Of a stretch of DNA of 64,000 nucleotides, positions 25,901 to 35,499 are shown one piece after another. The position numbers and the translations under genes are program-made. Numbering within the stretch: position 1 is the first letter of the stretch; each line of letters begins with the position of its first letter. Source of the stretch: Apricaphanius iberus (lineage: Eukaryota; Chordata; Actinopteri; Cyprinodontiformes; Aphaniidae); assembly GCA_028564705.1 (NCBI GenBank), contig JAPXFQ010002718.1:930001-994000 (forward strand), in the 5' to 3' direction. A model generated the notes under the pieces. The model was not told the DNA's origin and ran no database searches. It worked only from the letters and a program-made list of their open reading frames with translations.

Positions 25901-26504
25901 TTATCATGCCTCCACACGCTTGATTGAAAGTAGTGGGCGAATACCAGGTTTCTGCATCAACTACCTGCATGCTGAGCCTGAGGAGGTAATGGGACTCGTT
26001 TGCTTCAGTTGTGCTGGTGCAGAGAGACGTCTAAAGCATGAAGGACAGCGGGCTCTGAGGAGCAGGGTCGAAACCCACTGCTCTGATCAATGCGTAGAAC
26101 AGCTGATTACAGTTCAGGATTCACCTATGTACAACATAAATAAAAATATTACATTAAGAACAATCCACAATGGGAGAGAGCCATGTGGAACTACAGAATG
26201 ACGGAGTCGCACATGATCACAATCACAGCGACTTTTTTTGAAACGGATCCATCCTCCACCAATCTCAGAGACGCACTTCTTTAAATATTAATTTGTCTGT
26301 AATGAGTGACAAACATGACCACAGGGATTAAATACATCTAAGAAAACAAAACATGAATTCGGTTTTTAGTTATAACGAAGCTAAAACATAAAAAAGAGAA
26401 AACTCCGAACGATTTGAGCAACAGCAGAGAAATAACCCCGAACGAACGGGCGGCTACGAACCTGTAGGGCTGTCCGGGACGCAGGTGTAACCTGAAGACG
26501 CCAT
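6790..26504 (-). CDS. mcoln1: Mucolipin-1 (TRPML1), lysosomal non-selective cation channel
   Basis: The coding exons, in transcript order, are 26504-26462, 24712-24453, 24361-24200, 20985-20829, 20452-20374, 19297-19201, 15166-15067, 14974-14868, 14654-14505, 12433-12332, 12239-12117, 8810-8604 and 6924-6790. All junctions are GT-AG and in phase, giving 573 aa (human 580). Visible marks are an N-terminal lysosomal dileucine signal EKHRLL (residues 15-20) and a basic phosphoinositide-binding segment (about 64-87: [18 protein letters not shown]). TM1 follows at about 88-115. The luminal domain (about 120-300) has four N-glycosylation sequons (NGS, NDT, NLT, NVT). Five more membrane segments follow, then the pore with filter NGDD (476-479) and a palmitoylation-type CCC (569-571). 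The luminal loop lacks the poly-proline run of the human protein. By family knowledge it releases Ca2+ and Fe2+ from late endosomes and lysosomes on PI(3,5)P2. The match is to MCOLN1 rather than MCOLN2/3; I cannot tell a from b paralogue. Confidence 0.96.
7045..7255. repeat. Dispersed repeat family B, left part
   Basis: In the last mcoln1 intron. It matches 9940-10115 over most of its length (shared phrases GGAGGCTGAATC, TCCA.TTGAA, AAATCC.GCAG). The right part of the family appears at 8215-8425 in the same intron, so this copy is probably split by later insertion. Confidence 0.6.
7256..8214. other. Intron sequence with an unexplained 121-codon open frame
   Basis: A plus-strand frame at 7531-7896 is open for 121 codons, antisense to mcoln1. 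I recognise no domain, there is no good initiation context, and the segment lies between the two halves of repeat B. It is probably inserted mobile DNA rather than a gene. Confidence 0.35.
8215..8425. repeat. Dispersed repeat family B, right part (unoccupied site for the 17.3 kb MITE)
   Basis: It aligns with 17225-17265 joined to 17776-17960: both carry AGAGATGCACTGA, GTCCAGGTCT and CTCTCATGGGAAT. At the point where the copy near 17.3 kb is interrupted by a transposon, this copy reads CCATAACTC without interruption. Confidence 0.7.
9935..10350. repeat. Dispersed repeat family B, compact copy
   Basis: In mcoln1 intron 11. Its left half matches 7045-7255 and its right half is a diverged match to 8290-8425 and 17790-17960, so this copy shows the two halves joined. 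Confidence 0.6.
10856..11531. mobile_element. PIF/Harbinger-type MITE, 676 bp, TAA target duplication
   Basis: The terminal inverted repeats are AGCCTAGTTTATGCTTCTCC at the left and its complement at the right end. The flanking TAA triplets at 10853-10855 and 11532-11534 are the 3-bp target duplication typical of PIF/Harbinger elements. No transposase frame is left. It lies in mcoln1 intron 11. Confidence 0.85.
13108..14298. mobile_element. Palindromic repeat family P, arms split by inserted DNA
   Basis: The left arm (13108-13147, CAGTGTTTTTTAACCCTC) and the right arm (14200-14298, ending CAGGGTTGGGAAACACTG) are inverted copies of a short teleost repeat that also carries the phrase TGCATGTTTTAGA on one strand. 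The interval between the arms starts with another family (GGGGACATGTCCCCACC, from about 13150), also found inverted at about 55560-55715. I infer insertion of the second into the first. Confidence 0.6.
15396..16850. repeat. Repeat family C, split by the L2-like LINE
   Basis: The left part (15396-15600) and right part (16600-16850) match the compact copy at 46757-47220. Shared phrases are TAATAAGGCATTATCTGC, GAGCACAGAGTGAAGTTC-like text, and the GAGGCCCAGG/AAGGTCCAGG end before AAACAAAC. Confidence 0.55.
15660..16436 (+). mobile_element. 3' end of an L2-like LINE
   Basis: From about 15720 the translation gives the C-terminal block typical of L2-clade reverse transcriptases ([13 protein letters not shown], then SLHWLPV, then a NLWN-like region), but with stops and frameshifts. 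The 3' tail ends ATTGCCTTGCCTTGCCTT, the short tandem ending of such elements. It is a 5'-truncated, dead copy in mcoln1 intron 6. Confidence 0.85.
16852..16906. repeat. (CA)n-(TA)n microsatellite
   Basis: A CA tract runs directly into a TA tract, in mcoln1 intron 6. Confidence 0.9.
17266..17775. mobile_element. PIF/Harbinger-type element, 510 bp, with MADF-like relic
   Basis: The terminal inverted repeats are AGCTTGGTTTATGCTT at the left and its complement at the right. TAA duplications flank it (17263-17265, 17776-17778). It sits inside a copy of repeat B; the B copy at 8215-8425 gives the unoccupied site. Inside, on the minus strand, a 45-codon frame (17661-17524) starts [18 protein letters not shown] and resembles the first half of a MADF/Myb-like domain, the DNA-binding partner encoded by Harbinger elements. 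A 54-codon plus-strand frame (17476-17640) overlaps it. Confidence 0.85.
18120..19060. repeat. Repeat family E copy, split by a MITE
   Basis: Alternating GGAATTCTGAC/TTTTT phrases ending with GGTTGTCCTAATCC or GGTGGTCCTAATCC. The same type of text occurs at 26853-27575 and 44100-44580. The copy is interrupted at 18458-18972. Confidence 0.55.
18458..18972. mobile_element. MITE, 515 bp, TTA target duplication
   Basis: The left end GGCCATGTCCACACGTAGCC is mirrored at the right by CGGCCACGTGTGGACAGGGCC. TTA flanks both ends (18455-18457, 18973-18975). A 3-bp TTA duplication fits the PIF/Harbinger superfamily. Confidence 0.8.
19650..20083. mobile_element. TIR element with ends reading TTTACATRCAGCCAAT
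   Basis: The left end (about 19676-19700) and the reverse complement of the right end (20055-20083) share TTTACATACAGCCAATA / TTTACATGCAGCCAATA. Its position in mcoln1 intron 5 and the absence of a transposase suggest a non-autonomous DNA transposon. The exact boundary and target duplication are unclear. Confidence 0.65.
21238..22201. mobile_element. hAT-like non-autonomous element H, copy 1 (964 bp)
   Basis: The ends TAGGGGTGCAAT and (reverse complement) TTGGGGTGTAAC form terminal inverted repeats. The flanks GTTTACAT (21230-21237) and GTCTACAT (22202-22209) match in 7 of 8 bases, as expected for a hAT duplication. It is related in inverted orientation to 49007-49823. It is nested in the Tc1-like element. 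Confidence 0.8.
23161..23280 (+). mobile_element. tRNA-derived SINE head
   Basis: An A-box-like TGGCTCAGTGGG (23169-23180) and a B-box GTTCAAATCC (23210-23219) are spaced as in a Pol III internal promoter. The sequence between them does not fold as an intact tRNA by eye, so this is a SINE remnant and not a tRNA gene. Confidence 0.6.
23637..24003. mobile_element. Short TIR element with TAGGGATGCA ends
   Basis: Starts TAGGGATGCAACGATACC and ends GGTATCG-like text then GTATCGGTGCATCCCTA, a typical teleost hAT-type terminal pair. I saw no clear target duplication. About 367 bp, inside the Tc1-like element. Confidence 0.75.
25480..25575 (+). repeat. LINE/SINE 3' tail fragment
   Basis: CACTTTGAGTTGCAATGTTTGTATGAAAAGCGCC followed by ATTAAATAAAG resembles the common 3' tail of fish L2-type LINEs. 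A similar tail stands at 54500-54545. In mcoln1 intron 1. Confidence 0.5.
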
Positions 26505-26662
26505 GATGACGCTGAGCGGGCTGACAGAGGGGTCATCAGCGGCAGAGAGGCGGCGGACAGGACGGATTCATCTGTCTCCTCCGACCGCGTCTGGTTTCAT
26601 CTCGAAAGGAGGATGCTGGGTGGCGCAGTGTGACAAGGTAAACACGACGCAGCTTCCTGGTG

Positions 26663-26672
26663 GCCACGTGAC
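26663..26672 (-). promoter_or_regulatory. CLEAR-like E-box upstream of mcoln1
   Basis: On the minus strand the site reads GTCACGTGGC, 9 of 10 matches to the CLEAR consensus GTCACGTGAC bound by TFEB/TFE3. It lies about 160 bases upstream of the start codon. A CRE-like TACGTCA (26676-26682) is next to it. MCOLN1 is a known CLEAR-network gene in mammals; function here is inferred. Confidence 0.6.
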
Positions 26673-26852
26673 CGCTACGTCACAGACCTGCGGAGGAAAA
26701 CAAAGGATGGGAGATTTTTTGTTGTTGTTGAAATTTTGAGATATGATGACTACATTTCAAATAAAAATAATGAAAAGAATATGTTACAATATTACTCCAA
26801 TGTCTGTTTGCCCTTTAACCTTGACAATTGTAGTCACTTATATCAACCTTGT

Positions 26853-27575
26853 ATTACGACGGAGTTAGGACCATTGAGTTAGGACCCCCCCCCCCCCCCA
26901 AAACAAAGAAATTCTGAGAAAATCACATATTTTACTAAAAAAAAGGAAATTGTCTGATATCGATATATAGCAAAATTACGATTAAAAACTCGAAATTGCA
27001 CGTTTTCCAGAAAAAAAAACTCTGAAAGGCATAAAATTACGAGTTAAAGACGATATATTTTGAGATTAATCTAATATATTTTCGAGGAAAAAAAGCGCAA
27101 ATCTGTGGTGTAGAAAAAATAGAAAATTTGACAGAAAGAACGAAGAGATTTCTACAATTATAAAGGCATACATTTTCTACATAAGATATTTCGGACATCG
27201 TCAGAAATTTGTTACAAAAAATATATGCCTTCAATCATAGATATTCCTTATTTTTTTTCTCGCAACGTTTCTACTTCTTTTAAATTACGCTTTTCGCCCT
27301 AGAAAATATCTGCAATTAATCTTAAAAAATCGGTCTTTTAACTCATAATTTTACGATTTTTGCGACAGATAATTTTTTCGTTTTTTCTAGAAAATATGAT
27401 ATAATCTCATAAATTTGTTTTTTAAATTGTCATTTTACGATTTTTTTAACTCAGAGATTTTCCTATTTTTTTCTGGAAAATATGTGACTTTAATCTAAGA
27501 ATCTCAGTTTTTTTGGGCCGAAATTTACTCCAAAATGTTTTAATTTTGTTTGCAATGGCCCTAATACTCCGCCAT
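26853..27575. mobile_element. Repeat family E, TIR copy in the mcoln1-trappc5 spacer
   Basis: The left end GGAGTTAGGACCATTG and the reverse complement of the right end (GGAGTATTAGGGCCATTG) match. The interior is AT-rich with repeated TTACGATTTTT phrases and a poly-C run at 26884-26899. Confidence 0.6.
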
Positions 27576-29800
27576 ATGATAAAAAGAAACATTCAAAGAT
27601 GTACATAAAATTGAAAAAGTTTCCTCGAAGAAGCATTCAGTGAGACAGGCAGGCACAGGTAGCTTTAGTAGAAGAAAAAAAATGAATAAAAATAGTGCAG
27701 CACAATATATCGAGATTACGAACTCTTTACTGTTACCGTTTTGATAAATATGTTCACAATTATTAGGTGAAAAAATATTTTTTGGGGGGAAGTTATTTCG
27801 AATAATAATCAACTACAGCACTCTCGGTAAATCCAAAATGTTCATAAAATTCAAACATGAATGTGTAAGAAAGTAAGAGTGAGGTTTTGGGTATTTAAGG
27901 ATAATTTGTGCAAAATTATTGGGCAACCATTATTGTGTGGAATTATTATGCTACTAAATTAACATTTTTCCATCTTTCCTTCTGTTTTACGGTGAGAACT
28001 AAAAGCAACCAACTCACAATGACTTTTGAAAAACCAAAACAAAATAAATCAGTGACAAATAAAGCCACCTTCCTTTCAATAACAGTTATCATTCAGTTTC
28101 TTGAACTATTGACTATAAACTTTTTGTGATTACAGCATCCCAGACACTTTTCACAGAGGTGGATTGTTTGCGTTCAGGTCATAAGTTTTTCATCTTTTAA
28201 CACCTTCACTGGCTAGTCACACAGAGATGTGCTTGGATGCATCTAATGGATTATTGTCCTGCATTAAAATCGCTGTCTTTTTAAAACATGGGGACTTCTT
28301 CCGGCACCGCTGTCCACTAACAACCCAAATAAGTTAGCAGAACTAAAAAAAACACACGAAGGATACTCAGAATATTCATCTTCCTCATTGCAATAACTAA
28401 ATATAAGTTTCTTTTTAATAAAGCGTCTTCTAAAAAACTGGCAGTAGGTTTGGGAGTTAATTTTAAGCTCATCTTCACTCCAAAAAAGGTCCAAGCAGCT
28501 CATGTTTAAGAAATACCAGCCCATATGTTCCGCACATCCACCTTCCTGCCGTCTGACTCGAAGTAGAGCCCTGTGCCCGTTACTAATGCACCCACAGGAC
28601 CAACCATCTGGTCCCTACAAAAACCTTTGAAAAATATGCCTTCAGGTATTTCTTAGCCCTATCTAGACCCTCCAGCTTGTGCTTTGCTCAGTTGTGGTTC
28701 GCTTTTAGCCTTCCTTACCATGGCTGTGTCTTTGAGCTGTTGACTTCCTAAGGCCACATCCTCCCTTATTACAGATACACATCTCCTGCTATGCTTAAAT
28801 CTATTAATTATTCACGTTTATTCAGCTTGGAGTTAGAAAATATATCTAAAAATTAAATGGCCAAAATATTTCCTTCCTTATAACTGAACAATCTGTTATG
28901 GTTATTTCACATTAAACAAGATATATACTGTACATATACTCTGGGAAAAGGCACATTACCATTTATTCTATATGTGGAATGAAGACACAAAAAACATTTT
29001 TTAAATCATGGTATTACTGTATTTTGCAAACATATTTCTCTTTTAAATGGGGGTCACTGTGAGATTTAGATTCAGATACATCGTTTTATTTGAAAATGGT
29101 AAACTCTGACAAACCTTTAAACAAATAAAGAAATATCTCCTTTTAATGTCCACTAATACAAATAGAGAGAATGTGATCCAGAGTTAGCTTTGAACCATTT
29201 TTCAGAACTGTCTTATTTTTTGCCAAAAATCCTTCATCTGAACAGGAGAAACAGATTTTTTTTAGACTTTACAGATCAGATCGCACAAAAAATAGAATAA
29301 AATAAACAAGCATTATTATTTACTTATTTTCCATGTCAGATTATAACATTACCAGAAATGCAGTGATCAGACTTTTTCTAGCCCATACAGACTCCTTGTT
29401 TTTCTGTTTTGGGTCTGAGCTGGAAATTCTGATTTTTAGACGATTATTTTCCGCTAAAGACTGAAACGGAAAAAAGGGACACAGCGAAATTTTTAAACAC
29501 AATGGAGGAAATCACAAAATTATAACAAATTACATTTTATCACAAGTCCCTTACCATATATCTGATACTTTTTATGATGCAAAGGAGTACTATTTTTTGT
29601 CTCATGCAGTTTCAGACCAAAAATGTTGGGAGAACTTAGTCCTTTTTAAATTCTGAAATAATTAGGTACAAAAAAATCTCGCTTCTTAGCATTTAACATC
29701 TAACCTGCACTGATGCAGGCTGAACAAGACAACTGAACTGGTTCTAATCCCTTTAGTTGATTGATTGCTTTGAACCTCTGGAGATTACACACAAAGTATT
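27576..29800. other. Gene-free AT-rich spacer
   Basis: Between the mcoln1 promoter region and the 3' side of trappc5. No coding exon or clear repeat boundary seen on either strand. Confidence 0.5.
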
Positions 29801-29807
29801 ATTTAGA

Positions 29808-30250
29808 TCAGTGGTTTTCTACCCTGGTCCTCCGGCACGTTATCCTGCATGTTTTAGATCATTTTCCAGCTCTGCTAAAGCACATTTCCCTGAATGTTTT
29901 AGACCAGCTTTTTTAGCCGTGATCCTCGAGCGCAATGCCTTGCATTTTTTTTATTTTTTAGATCTGCGTTTTGCTGTGATGGAATGGCGACCTGTCCAGG
30001 GTGAACCCCGCCTCTCGCCCGTTGACAGCTGGAGATAGGCACCAGCACCCCCGCGACCAAGTATCTTGCTGAATTCTCTGAGTATCAGGTTTTCAGGAGA
30101 TTCCCTTCCTACGGGAGCAGATTCTGGTTCAAACATGTATGGTTAACCTGCTTTTTTTTTGGTAGTTTTTTGCATGATTGAATATTTTTTTTGTATGGTT
30201 GAACTACTGAGACATCTAAAACATGCAGGGCAGTGTACACATTGAAGACT
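29808..30250. mobile_element. Palindromic repeat family P copy with inserted LINE/SINE tail
   Basis: The left arm CAGTGGTTTTCTACCCTGGT (29811) carries TGCATGTTTTAGATC, and the right arm near 30205-30240 carries the inverted phrase ACATCTAAAACATGCAGG. Between the arms, 29975-30062 is the GGCGACCTGTCCAGGGTG tail also found at 40978-41095 and 60000-60113. Confidence 0.6.
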
Positions 30251-30382
30251 AGGAAGAAAAAAAATGCTGATTGTGAAAACATCTGCAATGAGAGATGTGG
30301 GGAGGTATTTAAAACACATCAGTGAGTAAAAATGATACTTTGCTGAAAAATCCGGGAAGAAAATATTAAATTTGCAGCAATA

Positions 30383-30388
30383 TTTATT
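30383..30388 (-). terminator. Polyadenylation signal candidate for trappc5
   Basis: AATAAA on the minus strand, about 200 bases past the trappc5 stop codon. Confidence 0.45.
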
Positions 30389-30586
30389 TTGTGTTTAATA
30401 AGTTTCAGAATGCAAAAAAACAAACAAAAAACAATCACACATGCCAACAAGTACGACACACCAAATATGATCCACAAAACGTTTCTTTTTTCCCCCCCTA
30501 CATGTTGCTTGGTACATCCATCTCTGAGAGCACATCTCAGCAGATATCAGTGTTGGACCCTCCGACTACATCCTGGATCTGAGTCT

Positions 30587-31261
30587 TTATCTGCCATCCA
30601 GAGCCTTGTCCCTGGCTATAACAGAGTCGTTAAACTTTATCATCAGCGTGGTGCCCTTGTGCCAGTGAGCTGTGACCTTAGCAGGGAAGCCACTGTGCGT
30701 GAGGATGGCCTCCACGATGCCGGCAGTGAAGGCCGCGCAGTTCAAGCTGCTGTTCTCTTTGGGAACGGAGATGTACGCGTTGATGAGCGGATCTTTCTCT
30801 ATGATGTAATAAGTCTTGTCGTCGTCGTTGGCCTGCTCCAGCTTATCAGCCTCCTTCCCAAATAAGGACTTCCACACGTTAACCTGAAGGGGGAGGAAAA
30901 AAATAAAAAAATCTGATTTATTATTTCCAGAAACAAACTAACTCAATTCTAAGTGATCTAAAAAAATGTTTTTTAAAAAGCGGCGGCTCGCCTTGATGAA
31001 GAGCAACATGTTCAGCACTTTGGTCTCCCTCTTCCCGTTCTTCTCTCTCAGCACCAGCACGTCCAGCATGCTGGCCCCCACGCGCTGTCCCATCTCTGCG
31101 AGGCGCGACTGCAGCTCGGTCACAGAGTACACCCGGCTCTGACAGTACTGGACCATCTCGGAGAAGAGCAAGGCGAAGGCGCTCACGCTTACTTCGGTCT
31201 TGGGCCGGCTGAGAGCTCGCTCTAGGATGGTGGACTTCCCTCGAGTGAACCGCGTGTCCAT
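30587..31261 (-). CDS. trappc5: Trafficking protein particle complex subunit 5
   Basis: Two coding exons, 31261-30992 (90 codons) and 30883-30587 (98 codons plus stop), give 188 aa, the length of human TRAPPC5. The N terminus MDTRFTRGKSTILERALSRP and the conserved EKDPLINAYISVPKENSSLN, AAFTAGIVEAIL and HWHKGTTLMIKF blocks are diagnostic for this Bet3-fold TRAPP core subunit. By family knowledge it helps TRAPP act as a Rab GEF in ER-Golgi and intra-Golgi transport. The 108-bp intron has a GC donor (AAG then GCGAGC) and a normal AG acceptor; no GT donor keeps the conserved LLFIK and frame. It lies in the same direction as mcoln1, with its 3' end towards the mcoln1 promoter. Confidence 0.96.
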
Positions 31262-31597
31262 TCTCTGTTGGAGGGTAGCGTCAGAGGAGCAGGTTTATAC
31301 ACTCAGGAATACCCGGACAGTTAGAGCCGTTTTTGTTGCCGAGCAACAAAAGATCACGGCGACCGGTTGTGCTCAAAATTGATCATGGATGAATAGTTAA
31401 ACTACACCAATGCAACACTGATTTGTTTTTCATTACCATTCTACTGAAGCTTGAGCTTCATGAGAACAGTACCCCTGATCACCAGCCCTCCACCTCCATG
31501 CTTGGTTGTTGTTATGAGGTGTCAATGCTAAGATACTTAGCTAGCCACACCCCCCCCCCTCTCCCTCCGCTAAAGGTGGTAATATTTTAGCCTTCCA

Positions 31598-31890
31598 GTG
31601 TAGTGTGAAAATCTGTTCCCCTGAAATATTCTGTTCCCCGTTAGGTTTAGGCACTGGCTCCCGAAGAGTAGGGTTGGGAAAATGGTCAGTTTATGGTTAG
31701 GTAATGTTCATCCAATGTTAGGATTAGAAAATGACTTAGGGTTAGGTAATTGTTCTCGAATGTTAAGATTAGTAAGAAATCAACCGGTCAGCCAATCAGA
31801 AACGACAAAAGGTTAGGGAAAACATACCCACGTAATACCAGGGGGGACAGAATATTTCAGGGGAACAGATTATCGCACAACACCGGTACA
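31598..31890. mobile_element. Short element with about 33-bp terminal inverted repeats
   Basis: AATCTGTTCCCCTGAAATAT near the left end is exactly mirrored by ATATTTCAGGGGAACAGATT near the right end. About 290 bp, no coding capacity, in the trappc5-pglyrp2 spacer. Confidence 0.8.
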
Positions 31891-34475
31891 ACACAGAGTG
31901 TTGTCATCTACAAAAGTTGAAGTAGAAGCGGTGGATGACAATAAATACCTCGGTTGTCATGACTAGCAGACTGTTTTTCTCTCTTAATTCTACCGGAAAC
32001 AGCAAAAAACGTACAAAGCAACCTTATATAACCGTGTAGAATCCGTTTGTTTTTATCCAGTTGGAGCTAATTTTCCTGCAACTTAAACCCTTAAAGAAGC
32101 ATTTCAGGTGTATTCGTCAGAGGATGTTCGTTCGAAGAAACAGCGAACAGTTAAATCACGGTTGAAAAAGCAAAAACCTCACGGAACATTTAGGGTTTCA
32201 GCTTGAAGTGACACATCAAAACGTAAACGTCATGTAAAATAAGACTCAAACTGAATTAAACCGCAGCTCACTGCTAGGTCTTAGCAGCCTAGCTACAAAT
32301 AATAACCCTGTAACAGCCGCAAATATGAAGATATCAGAGACCTAAAAGCTAAAACTCTTCAAAAAGCGTATCACGAGCATTTATTTATAGAATCAGCTTA
32401 CTGTAAACGACGTTAATAGGAGACTGACGCACCTTATTTCAGCTGAACGGGTAAGTTGAACAGTTTCTATCTGTTTTCTTCTTCCTGTTTTTATTACACA
32501 TTAGACTTTAATCGTATTCCGCCATCTAGTGTACAGGAGCCAAAGGGTTTGCCTTGCGTTGTTTTTCATTTGTTATTTTAAAATATATATAATTAGCTTT
32601 TTTTTTTTTTTTACTTAATTAAAAGAAAACAAATAGTCACCAAAGAAATGACATAAGTAAAAGCCATTCAAGTACGAAGTGACTGACCATAACATCTTAT
32701 TTCATTTTAATCAGACAGACAACATAGTTATATAAAATGCTGATAAAACAGGAAATATTAGGCTAATACAAATAAATAACATAATCACAAAACAGCAAAT
32801 TCAGGCAGATAAAAAATTTACAGATAAATAAATAAAAAAAACATACAAATGATTAAACCATTACTTAAAGTAGGTGGATAGAGGACCCAAAAGTTGTACT
32901 CAGTAATGGCTTTACTCAATATATTTTTACACAAATAACAGTGCAAAGTAGATGTTCAAAAAACTGCAAAAAAAAAAAAAAAAAGAAAAGAAAAAGAAAG
33001 TATTTGGTTAAAAGGCTGCTTGAGAACTGAGTAACACCTGATGTAATGTTTTTAATATTATGATATCAGACAGATGAAATATAAAGTTCTGAGCAAACTC
33101 TTTTATTTTAAAGAATAAAATGATTTTAAGAATATTTAGATAAATCACATAATTACATAACACATTTTAAGCAGAATAAAAACATTTCTATGTGTTTTTT
33201 AAATATAATACCAACGCTTACAGTAGGTAATGAATAAATACGTTGATGATGTTTAATATATATTCACTTGACCTAAAAATGGAACAACAAGCTCACCAGA
33301 CAGACGATTACATTAGAAAAACCATAGCTTGCGTAGAAACAGGTGGTCCCCTTTAACTAACTGTTGGCATGTTAAATAGCACAACTACTCTTAAATGTAC
33401 GATTATCAATGCTAACTCAAATGTTTTTCAGTAAACATGTTAGCTGTAGATATTGGATTTTTAGGGCAGTGTAAAAGCAAAGGAGGTTATTATCTTCAAA
33501 ATTGCACTGATCCTGAAGCGGTTTTATTTATTTCTTTATTTATTTAGCATTTATTTGTTTAGCATTTTTGAGGGAACAAGGGTTATAGGGTGCCAGATCA
33601 GGTCTCTGACTTCTAGGATTATTTTTGTATGTGTGTTTGTTTATTATTAATATTGGTTTCAGTTTTTTATATGCAAATCAAACAAGGACATATATGCAAC
33701 AATATACACCTGTGACATGTTTTTTCAAAAGAACTGTAACAAGTGGGGAAAAAAAACCATCTGCCCAGAAAAATAAGATTCATTTGAGGTCTTTAATCCT
33801 CTATAATTCACACTTTACAGTTACAGAACAAAACATACCTAAGTGTCTGAAAATGGTCCTGCAAACATAAATACAAAATAGAGTCCGCAAGTGAAGATTA
33901 AGTTTTTTTCCTTTTGATTTTACTCTTAACTTTGTGCTCTTGCAGATAAACAGATGGGTAAACCAACTGACGGAGGCACAAGGGGCGTTTAAAAAAGGTG
34001 AACCAGAGCGGTCCGCAGAGGTGCTGAGTGATTATTATCAGTGATACAGTTGAGGCAGGATGTGTATTTGTATTTTGCGTGATCATATAATATTGTGGTA
34101 CGACAGCAGGTTGTCAAACCACAAACATCAATGTATTTTAGTGGGATTTTGTTTGATAAACCAACAAAAAGTATAGTGCATAATACTAAAGCTTGATGTG
34201 ATATTGTCAGTCTTTTCACACACACAAAAAAAAAAAATCTGAAAGGTGCAGCATGTACAGTTGTGTGGAAAAACTGTTTGCGCACTAAAAACAAATAAAC
34301 GTAAATATTGTTCAGAGACAACACAAGTAAATGCAAAATTCATTTTTTAAATGTATTGTCCTCTAAATCATATCCAAAACTGATCCATTTTTCAAATTCT
34401 TGCCACAGGTTCTGAAATATATTCAGCCCTGGACTTTGATTGCAGCCTTCTAACACCTCTTTATGTTTTTATTTA
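31891..34475. other. Gene-free spacer
   Basis: AT-rich, with poly-T (about 32600) and poly-A (about 32970) tracts. No exon is recognisable. The phrase ACAGTTGTGTGGAAAAACTG near 34260 looks like a fragment of a DNA transposon end. Confidence 0.45.
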
Positions 34476-34477
34476 AT

Positions 34478-34675
34478 CCAGTGTTTTTCTGCCCTGCTCC
34501 TCAGCACACGCTGCCCTGCATGTTTTAGATGTTTCCCTGCTTCAGCACACCTGATTTCAACTGATTGCTGACTTACAGGATGTTGCTGAACCATAATTGT
34601 CCGAAGCAGACACGTTAAACCAGGGAAACATCTTGTGCATGGAAGACCAGTCATGGATGGGGAAACACTGACATT
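34478..34675. mobile_element. Palindromic repeat family P, nearly complete copy
   Basis: The left end CAGTGTTTTTCTGCCCTGCT and the right end, ending GGGGAAACACTG, are inverted. The TGCATGTTTTAGATGTTTCC phrase occurs on the left arm and GGGAAACATCTTGTGCATGG on the right arm. Other copies or half copies are at 13108-14298, 25870-26100, 29808-30250 and 43095-43200. Confidence 0.65.
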
Positions 34676-34739
34676 GGCAGCTCTGGCTGCACGTAGTCCT
34701 CCAGGAAGGTAAACTCTTTCTCAGTTGTCTGAAGAGAAA

Positions 34740-35485
34740 CATGACCTTTTTCCCTCCACGGTTTACATGTAGGACAATTTTGGTGTCATCTGATCAGAGC
34801 AGCTAATTCTACATTTCCCTATACACCCTGTGGCAGGTTACAAAATCGACATTCATTTGGCTTCGCTTCAACAGCGCCGTTAGTATCCCCACTATTCCAT
34901 AATGGTCAGATTTGCAGAGCAAGTGACCAATACTCGTGTGTCGACCGATTCTCCAGCCCAAGGTGTGGATATCAGCAGCTCCTCCAGAGTTACTGTATCC
35001 CTATTGGCTGCTTCTACTCTTCTCGGCTAATCATGCCTGGGGAGGGTTGCAGTTGAGTTGGTCTTTACATTTCCAAAAAGACCCAATAGTCTTCTATGAA
35101 AGGTTAAAGCTTGAAATATTTGGTTTATAAGCTAACAGTGCTTCAAGTATCACCACAACTTTTCTCCTAAACCTGTGTGCTGTGTTCTTCTGTCTTCGTG
35201 ATGCTGTTTGTTCACTAATGTCCTCTAACAAACATCAGATGCCTTCAGAGAATGGCTGGATTTATACTGAGATTAAATAGCATACAGGTAGTAATTAGAT
35301 GATTTCTGAAGGCAGTTGGTTGTTCTGGATTTTATCTTGGGTCAGAAGAGCAAAACAGAGTCTGATTTTATTTAATGTAATATTATTTACTGTAAGTTTA
35401 TTGCATATAATATCACTGAAGTACATTAAAGTATGTTGTAATGTGGAAATAAAGTGTGTGAATAGTTTTGCGATGCAGTGCAAAC
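34740..35485 (-). mobile_element. Tc1-like transposon fragment
   Basis: Text such as TTTTGGTGTCATCTGATCAG (complement of the Tc1 transposase region) and GCCTTCAGAGAATGGCTGG, then GTGTGAATAGTTTTGCGATG at the end, follows a fish Tc1 family in reverse. A related fragment is at 48690-48960. No intact frame. Confidence 0.7.
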
Positions 35486-35499
35486 CTCTGAAGGGTCAA

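Noticed and set aside
26503..26739. 78-codon plus-strand frame in the mcoln1 promoter as a divergent gene
   Set aside because: No conserved residues, and it overlaps the mcoln1 5'UTR and promoter motifs on the other strand.
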